Shown piece after piece: positions 57,101 to 64,000 of a stretch of DNA of 64,000 bases. The notes below the pieces were generated by a model, which was not told the origin of the DNA, did no database searches, and saw nothing but the letters and a program-made list of their open reading frames with translations. The first letter of the stretch is position 1; each line of letters starts with the position of its first letter. Source of the DNA: Oenanthe sinensis (Eukaryota > Streptophyta > Magnoliopsida > Apiales > Apiaceae); contig CM053813.1 in assembly GCA_028671895.1 (NCBI GenBank), positions 10,850,001 to 10,914,000 on the forward strand. Direction: 5' to 3'. The position numbers and the translations under genes are program-made.

Positions 57101-58149
57101 AAGATGAACCTTGTGTTTACAAGAAGGTTAGTGGGAGTCATGTGGCATTCATAGTACTGTATGTTGATGACATACTACTAATGGGGAATGACATACCTTC
57201 TCTCAAGGCTGTTAAGATTTGGTTAGGGAGCAACTTCTCTATGAAAGACTTAGGTGAAGCATCCTACATTCTACGAATGAGGATCTATAGGGATAGATCT
57301 AGAAGGATGATCGGTCTAAGTCAGAGTACATACATCGATAAGGTTTTGCATCGTTTTGGTATGCAAAATGCAAAAAGGGGATATGTCCCCGTGTCTCAAG
57401 GGATAACGATCTCTAAAGATCAGTGTCCGAAATCATTGGATGACAAGGACCGCATGAGTAAGGTTCCATATGACTCAGCAATTGGATCCATCATGTATGC
57501 GATGGTATGTACTCGCCCAGATGTTTCGTATGCTTTAAGCATGACGAGCAGATACCAATCTAATCCAGGTGAAGGTCACTGGACGGCTGTCAAGAATATT
57601 CTAAAGTACTTGAAAAGGACTAAAGATTCATTCTTGGTGTATGGAGGAGAGGAGAAACTGGTTGTAAAGGGTTACACCGATGCAAGTTTCCAAACAGACA
57701 GGGATGATACTGTATCACAGTCTGGTTTTGTGTTTTGTCTAAACGGAGGTGCTGTAAGTTGGAAGAGTTCAAAGCAAGAAACAGTAGCTGATTCTACAAT
57801 GGAGGCTGAGTACATTGCAGCTTGTGAAGCGGCTAAGGAAGCTGTTTGGATTCGAAAATTCATTACTAATTTGGGAGTGGTTCCATCGATCGCAGATCCC
57901 ATTGATCTATACTGCGATAATAATGGAGCCATTGCACAGGCTAAAGAACCTAGAGCTCACTCCCGAACCAAACATATACTCGGGAGATATCACCTCATTA
58001 GAGAGATTAATGAAAGGGGTGACATACACATATGTAAAGTGCACACAAATGATAACATTGCAGACCCTCTGACCAAAGGCTTGTCGCAGACGAAGCACGA
58101 TGGTCACACTAGTTCCATGGGTATTAGATACATGGGAGATTGGCTCTAG
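54185..58149 (+). pseudogene. A-plus unit 1 gag-pol, one frameshift
   Basis: Starts at ATG 54185 (MTNN). A single-base loss near 54341 shifts the frame. The rest is open from about 54345 to the TAG at 58147-58149. It carries the CCHC knuckle, protease DTGC, the integrase zinc region, LRSDRGGEY and GVSERRNRT, RT YVDD and RNase H. Changes from A-minus at conserved places include Asp for Gly three residues after the first integrase Asp (DVCDP instead of DVCGP) and Arg for Gly in YILGMRIY of RT. With the frameshift inside gag, this copy cannot make a full polyprotein, though its RT part could be read from an internal start. Confidence 0.95.
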
Positions 58150-58151
58150 TG

Positions 58152-58163
58152 CAAGTGGGAGAT
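58152..58163 (+). other. A-plus unit 1 polypurine tract
   Basis: CAAGTGGGAGAT directly before LTR 2. Confidence 0.9.
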
Positions 58164-59735
58164 TGTTAGTGTAGGTGCCCTAGAGGCAATACAATGTTTC
58201 TTTTAATAGACCTTTATATCATTTGATTATTCAATAAACGTATTTATTATGACTTTAAATACTGCGATATATTTGTTAGCATAATAAATGTCCTTAGAAT
58301 CATGATACACATTGTATAGTTTAGTACATCACTTGAACTTGAGATTATATAATAGATCATATTCTTAAATGTCCCTAGTCGAGTATTATTATTATAGGAC
58401 AATAATAATACATAAATAGACTAGTATGTTGTTTGACAGATAACCACATCTCATTGGTTATAAGTATGGGGATACTAAAGTCAACACATAGGTACATGCA
58501 GGAGTACATGGTACTGGACAGACCCATAGTGAGATTCTTCATGTTTAATAAAGTCATAAGAAACACTCACAGTGATAATGGTGTAATGATCCTTCGACTT
58601 GAGATCATTATATTTCTGTATGAGGATTAATATACTTTGACTACATTAAAAGTCACTTTTGACCGGGTGATGATAAAAGTGGACATCGGGTATATCATGA
58701 GTCGTATGAGAAATATGAATGATAGATAAAGGATTTAACCCTCCTATAATTAGGAGAGATATTATTGGCCTCTTGATTGAGTGAGACTATAAAATGCATG
58801 GCCATGCTCAAATAATGATTTGTTTTTCATAGTCTACTCATGGATCAAGTAAACCCGGATTAAATTTTGAAGAGGATGACTAAATTCATGCCTTGAGTTT
58901 AATCTATAATATATATATGGTTAAATGGATTATATTACACGGAAACATTAATCACGAAAGGTTTTATCGAATCACGATTTAATTATTATTTAATTGGGTA
59001 GCAATGATGTATTACTAGATACCGCTCATTGTTTATAATTTTATTGGAGAATAAAATTATTGCTAATTAAATAATAGCCTATAGGGTCACACACATAGAG
59101 TATTTAGAGGAATAGTTAATTTAAATTATAGATTTAAATTAATTGATGATTATTTGAATTTTATTATATTAATTAAGTGAGACTTAATTAATTAAAATAA
59201 TATAAATTCGAATTCGAATTTGAAATCTGCCCTTAATTATTAAGTGTGACTTAGTTATTAATTAAATAATAAAATTCGGTTTTATTATTTAATCCTAAAC
59301 CTACATGGGTTAGGCTTTGCTGTTATGGGTTGCTATTTATGGGCCTATTAACCAACCATTATAAATAGATAATGTAGGGTTAATAGGTATTAAGTTTTTA
59401 AGAAAAAATGAACCCTAGCAGCAGCAAAGGCAGAGAGAAAAGGCAGAGGCAGAATTCGAAATCATCAAAGGAGGCTAGTACATCCATTCCGTAATCAAGA
59501 TCGTGAGACGTTCTTGAAGGTGCTCGTGTGGATACCATAGAGGTGCTTTCGAGAGGAAGACACAAGTCGTGAAAGCTAGGATCTCCGTTGAGTTCGTGTA
59601 AGTCAAGACCAGACAAAGGTATGATTCCGTTTCACCATAATCTGTCAATCTTATACATGATCCTGTGTTAGGGTTCCGAAATTTTTCGTTATATTTACGT
59701 TTAATCCGCTGCGTTTTATGCCTCGGAACCCAACA
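58164..59735 (+). repeat. A-plus LTR 2 (shared middle LTR)
   Basis: LTR of 1572 bases with a polypurine tract on its left and a primer-binding site on its right. It acts as 3' LTR of unit 1 and 5' LTR of unit 2. By eye it has about 20 differences from LTR 1, including one single-base indel (AAAGTTTT against AAAGGTTTT). Confidence 0.95.
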
Positions 59736-59736
59736 A

Positions 59737-59748
59737 TGGTATCAGAGC
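59737..59748 (+). other. A-plus unit 2 primer-binding site
   Basis: TGGTATCAGAGC, 1 base after LTR 2. Confidence 0.95.
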
Positions 59749-61861
59749 TACGTGTATAAGGGACTGATTTGGTTACGTGTTTTATGTATTTGATGCATAC
59801 ATGCCTGTTTTGGTGACTGCCATGCCATGCTACTACTTTGTCATAATCTGTTATGCCACTGCCATGCTTCTGCTATGCTACTGCCATGCCTGTGATGAGT
59901 ATCTGGTTATTCGTATAATGAGTACATGGTTGATGATACTAGCATGTTAATGATTTTCCATGAATGATTTATATGCCTTATTGCAATTTGTATATTATGC
60001 ATGAGGGTCAGTTTGTATAGTGATATAAACTGGTGGACAGATTGTGTTGGACATGATTTGTTAACTGGGATATGATAAGTATGTATATGATACATGCTTC
60101 TGAAACTGTATAAATTGCAGTGGAGAAAAAGGCCAACAGATATGATATGTAGTTCAGAAATTGATGATTTCTGAATAGGACTGGTCAGAGTTTAAGCTGG
60201 GTCAGAGTTTATAATAAACTCTGATGGTCAGATCTGGTCAGATCAGAGTTTATATATTCTGTAACAGATCAGAGTTTACAAAGAGGAGCTGGGTCAGAGT
60301 TTATGAATAAACTCTTATGGACTAGCCGATCAGAGTTTACCAGATAAACTCTGATGGAACTGATATGGTCAGAGTTTATAAACTCTGATGGGTCAGGACA
60401 AAGTTTAGTAAATAAACTCTGATGCATCTGCTGGTCAGAGTTTAGTAAATAAACCCCGAACCCCCGCCCAGGGGCTGCCGCCCCCGGACCCCCGCAATAT
60501 TTTATTTTGTGTACTTGAGCATGGTGCTGGTTATGGCCCTTAGACCCCTAGATTAATGGTTTTGGTTTTGGTTTTGGTTTTATAAATACGACTTGCATGT
60601 CGTTTTCTTCATTCTTCTAATTGTTTAACCTCGAATGTAACTCGAGTTTTCTTATGTAAGTACATTAGTATAGGTTGTATTCAATTATTCCATGTAATGT
60701 ACTTGAAGATTGAAGGATGATCCAAGAAGAGGAGCAAGCACCCATGGATACAAGAAGAATGAAGACATGTAATTGTATTTATATTTCACCACGATAGATT
60801 GACTTTGATCCTTTCATTAGCTAGAAAGGATCACATAGGAAAGGGGCCATAACCAAGCACGTTTACAAACTGCACTTTACATATTGATGTATGAATGTAT
60901 GTGTAGAGTAGAAGATGCATGCTTTAATTAGATTAATGATGTATGCATGTATTAGATACGTCACCCATGCCATGCTTGCCATGCTAAACAAGATAAAATC
61001 TGTAACGATTTAAGATTTTAAAATTAACAAACGATCATGAGATTCTTGTGTTTATGAAATATGGATTTTTAAAACACGGAATTGAATATGGATTTTGATG
61101 TCTATAATTGGGATTTTCTGACAAAAACGAATATGCGTATTCGTAAGGCTGATGGGTTTTAAGTGTGACCACTGGTATCCTCCATCTACCTGGGAAATGA
61201 ACAATTTAAGATGTCAATTTGAAATATTTAGTTCAAGAAAAAATTGAGGATCTCTTCATGATGTGATCATGATCGTCGTAAATTTTCTAAACCCCGTAAC
61301 AGAATATTAAGTTTTAATCGGATGCTTTCCAATGAATGAACACTCATCGAATCCTAGATCGATTAGGGGAAAGACTGTCAGTGGCAGGGGACTCCTATCT
61401 ATCGTGGTGAGATGCGATGAATATAAACGGTTATATTCGGCCGTTGTATCATTGGGTCAAACTTAACTGAGTCGTCATAATAAGGTGAAAGTAAACGGTT
61501 ATATTCAACCATTATGAACTTAGAAGCATAGAGTTTGGTTAAAAATCTATTAGATAGATAAGATCAATCGTTGCTCACCAAACTATCCAAGAATTATATA
61601 TGATATAATTGACAAATGTTGTCTACCTAAATAATCATTCTTAAGGACTTCCAGTGGTTGACTTAAGACATGACGAAATATGGATCTTGGCTCACTAGAA
61701 AGAATTATGGGATATACTTTCCAAATTAATAGTAAGGGCTATTAATTTGATAAAAATAGTGGGAGATATATTATGAATGTATCATAATCATTTGAACATA
61801 ATAAATAACTCAGACAATCTAATGTTTAATTTTGTGCTTTTATCATTGTAGATATCAAATA
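59749..61861 (+). other. A-plus unit 2 leader with repeat clusters
   Basis: Same layout as the unit 1 leader: ACTGCCATGC repeats (59802-59900), a TCAGAGTTTA cluster (60182-60450) and a GC-rich block (60452-60494). It is about 29 bases shorter than unit 1, mostly from lost copies in the TCAGAGTTTA cluster. No supported gene. Confidence 0.88.
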
Positions 61862-64000
61862 ATGACAAACAACACAAACACACTATCCGTACGATCTGTC
61901 CTTGAGAAGGATAAGCTGACAGGAGGAAACAACTTCTTAGACTGGCAGAGGAATTTGAGGATTGTCCCCAGGCAAGAGCGCAAGCTTCATGTCATTGATA
62001 TTCCTCCGGCAGGTCCCCTTCTTGAGGGCACTACTGTTGAGGAACGAGCGGCCCATACAAAGGATGAGAATGATGCAACTGATGTTGCATGTCTTATGTT
62101 GGCAACTATGAGTGCTGAGCTTCAAAGACAACATGTGCATATGGATACATATACTATCTATGAGCACTTGCAAAGCATGTTTGCAAGCCAAACTCGTCAA
62201 GAAAGGTTCAACACGAGTAAGTCACTCTTTAATTGCAAACAAGGGGCAAGTGAACCAGTTGGCCCACATGTTCTCAAGATGATTGGTTACATTGAGTACC
62301 TTGAAACTTTGGGTTTCCCGATTATTCAGGAAATTGGTATTGACCTAATCATGAATTCTTTGAACAACAAATTCACCCAGTTTATCATAAACTACAATAT
62401 GAATGAATTTGACAAAACACCTACTGAATTGTTGGCTATGTTGAGAACATATGAGACCAACATGAAGACGGCTGAACCTGCTCCCATACTGATGGTGGGC
62501 AATAAAGGTAAGGCCAAAGGGAAAGGCAAGTGGAAGGGTAAGAAGAAGACAGGTTCTGATTCTACACCCAAGCCAAAGTCAGGTCCCAAACAGGCTTTAA
62601 AGCCTAAAGGTGGGGTCGCTAAGGGTGAATGTCACTACTGTAAGAAAACTGGTCACTGGAAGAGAAACTGTTCAGTTTACTTGGAGGATCTGAAGAAGAA
62701 GAGGGCTGACCAAGCTTCTACTTCAGGTATATATATTATAGAAGTCAATCTGTCTATTTCTACATCTTGGGTATTGGATACTGGATGTGCTACTCATATT
62801 TGTATAAATGTGCAGGAAATGCAGAGAAGTAGGACATTGGCTAAAGGAGAAGTGGACCTACGAGTTGGCAATGGAGCAAGAGTTGCTGCTTTAGCTGTAG
62901 GAACCTATTATTTATCTTTGCCCTCAGGGCTAGTTTTAGAACTGGAGAATTGTTTTTACGTGCCTGCGATTCGCAGGAACATTATTTCTGTTTCTTGTTT
63001 GGACAAGAAAGGTTTTTCGTTTACGATAAAGAACAACTGTTGCTCTTTTGCTTTGAATGATTTAACCTATGGTGTTGCGCGTTTGTTTAATGGTTTATAT
63101 GTTCTTGACTTAGATAATCCTGTCTATAATATAGAAAACAAACGACTTAAAGTTAATGACTCAAATCAAACATACCTCTGGCATTGTCATCTAAGCCATA
63201 TAAATGAGAAACGCATATCCAAATTACATAAGGATGGATACTTGGATAAGTTTGATTTTGAATCATACCAAGAATGTGAATCTTGTTTGCTTGGTAAAAT
63301 GACTAAAGCCCCTTTCACTGGTAAGGGTCAAAGGGCCACCGAACGTCTAGAGCTAATACATAGTGATGTATGTGGCCCAATGCGTGTGATGGCTAGAGGA
63401 GGCTACTACTACTTCATAACATTTACTGATTATTTCAGTAGATATGGATATGGATATCTTATGAAGAATAAATCCGATTCTTTTGAAAAATTTAAAGAAT
63501 ACAAGGCTGAAGTAGAGAAGCAAATTGGCGGAGGTGCAAGTATTAAAATCTTACGATCTGATCGTGGAGGAGAATACTTGAGCACAGAATTTAAAGATTA
63601 TTTAAAGGAGTGTGGTATTGTATCACAACTCACTCCGCCAGGTACACCTCAATGGAATGGAGTTTCAGAGAGGAGAAATCGCACCTTGTTGGACATGGTG
63701 CGATCGATGATGAGTCATGCAGATCTTCCAATTAGTTTCTGGGGTTATGCTCTAGAAACAGCGGCTTTCACACTTAACCGTGTTCCTACGAAGAAGGTTC
63801 AAAAGACTCCATATGAGATATGGGAGAAGAAACGGTCAGGCATGAGTTTTATGAAAGTTTGGGGATGCAAGGCGTTTGTGAAACGTCAAGTATCTGACAA
63901 GCTTGGACCTAAATCTGAAGAGTGCAATTTTGTGGGATACCCTAAAGAAACAAAGGCGTATTATTTTTATAGTCCTTATGAGCAGAAAGTGTTTATTGCT
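61862..64000 (+). CDS. A-plus unit 2 gag-pol, partial at the window edge
   Basis: Open from ATG 61862 to the last base of the window (713 codons, no stop seen). It lacks the frameshift of unit 1. It contains gag, the CCHC knuckle, protease DTGC and the integrase core with an intact DVCGP, LRSDRGGEY and GVSERRNRT. Some conserved residues are changed. In the pre-integrase zinc motif, HCRLGH reads HCHLSH, which keeps both zinc-binding His. TDDFSRYGY reads TDYFSRYGY, which is not one of the catalytic Asp. Whether RT and RNase H are intact cannot be seen. Confidence 0.93.
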   Translation, partial: MTNNTNTLSVRSVLEKDKLTGGNNFLDWQRNLRIVPRQERKLHVIDIPPAGPLLEGTTVEERAAHTKDENDATDVACLMLATMSAELQRQHVHMDTYTIYEHLQSMFASQTRQERFNTSKSLFNCKQGASEPVGPHVLKMIGYIEYLETLGFPIIQEIGIDLIMNSLNNKFTQFIINYNMNEFDKTPTELLAMLRTYETNMKTAEPAPILMVGNKGKAKGKGKWKGKKKTGSDSTPKPKSGPKQALKPKGGVAKGECHYCKKTGHWKRNCSVYLEDLKKKRADQASTSGIYIIEVNLSISTSWVLDTGCATHICINVQEMQRSRTLAKGEVDLRVGNGARVAALAVGTYYLSLPSGLVLELENCFYVPAIRRNIISVSCLDKKGFSFTIKNNCCSFALNDLTYGVARLFNGLYVLDLDNPVYNIENKRLKVNDSNQTYLWHCHLSHINEKRISKLHKDGYLDKFDFESYQECESCLLGKMTKAPFTGKGQRATERLELIHSDVCGPMRVMARGGYYYFITFTDYFSRYGYGYLMKNKSDSFEKFKEYKAEVEKQIGGGASIKILRSDRGGEYLSTEFKDYLKECGIVSQLTPPGTPQWNGVSERRNRTLLDMVRSMMSHADLPISFWGYALETAAFTLNRVPTKKVQKTPYEIWEKKRSGMSFMKVWGCKAFVKRQVSDKLGPKSEECNFVGYPKETKAYYFYSPYEQKVFIA

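Larger units (their letters stand above)
50459..64000 (+). mobile_element. A-plus: tandem copia array LTR-internal-LTR-internal
   Basis: Plus-strand element of the A family. LTR 1 (50459-52029) is followed by a full internal region (52030-58163), LTR 2 (58164-59735) and a second internal region that starts with its own primer-binding site and runs past the window end. The middle LTR has no target duplication on either side and is shared by both units. The two internal regions are nearly the same sequence. The array interrupts the pol of X. Confidence 0.92.

Noticed and set aside
4476..59748. Methionine tRNA genes
   Set aside because: Only the 12-base primer-binding complement is present at each site, with no tRNA body.
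1..64000. Host protein-coding genes
   Set aside because: Every long frame is explained by gag, pol or env-like parts of retrotransposons. The rest are shadows in LTRs, leaders or the opposite strand.

Overview
The window is repetitive DNA from a flowering-plant nuclear genome, probably a eudicot; the sequence does not identify the species. It is AT-rich, has no recognisable host gene, tRNA or rRNA, and consists almost entirely of nested Ty1/copia LTR retrotransposons. Their primer-binding sites match the plant initiator-Met tRNA 3' end (TGGTATCAGAGC or TGGCATCAGAGC).

Two lineages are present. (1) Elements with a large env-like region after pol, resembling the SIRE/Maximus (Sirevirus) lineage. 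I call the copies V (minus, 3.5-14.3 kb), T and W (plus, 2.0-3.6 and 18.7-22.1 kb), Z (minus, 22.1-24.6 kb), Y (minus, 24.6-43.4 kb, the base element) and X (minus, 43.4-50.5 kb and beyond). All their genes are broken. (2) Elements with about 1.55 kb LTRs, a leader of about 2 kb and one gag-pol frame, resembling the Angela-type lineage (tentative). These are A-minus (30159-39114), the A-plus tandem (50459 to past 64000), C (14340-18661) and a solo LTR of the C type (24973-26520).

The nesting runs in two branches from Y. Y carries Z at the outer side of its LTR, and W joins the interrupted Z gag. W env is in turn interrupted by C. C is fused to V by a rearrangement, and V is fused tail-to-tail to T. 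Y env is split by A-minus with a perfect GTTAT target duplication. Y LTR is split by the C-type solo LTR with TAAAC duplications. Y pol is split by X, and X pol is split by the A-plus tandem.

A-minus is the only copy with an uninterrupted gag-pol (1321 aa, all catalytic motifs visible). Its two 1545-bp LTRs differ at about 7 sites by eye, so it is young and may still be active. A-plus has the order LTR-internal-LTR-internal with a shared middle LTR. V shows the same order around its LTR at 4490-5247.

The most unusual signal is that each env-bearing family, and also A-plus, carries its own short word of about 10 bp. The word occurs dozens of times, in both orientations and at irregular spacing. 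It sits in the LTR, in the pol-env spacer and in hydrophilic linkers of the coding regions. The words are TAGACTCTGA in V, ATCAATTGAT-like in T/W/Y, ACTTCTCGA in Z, GACAGTAA in X and TAAACTCTGA in the A-plus leader.
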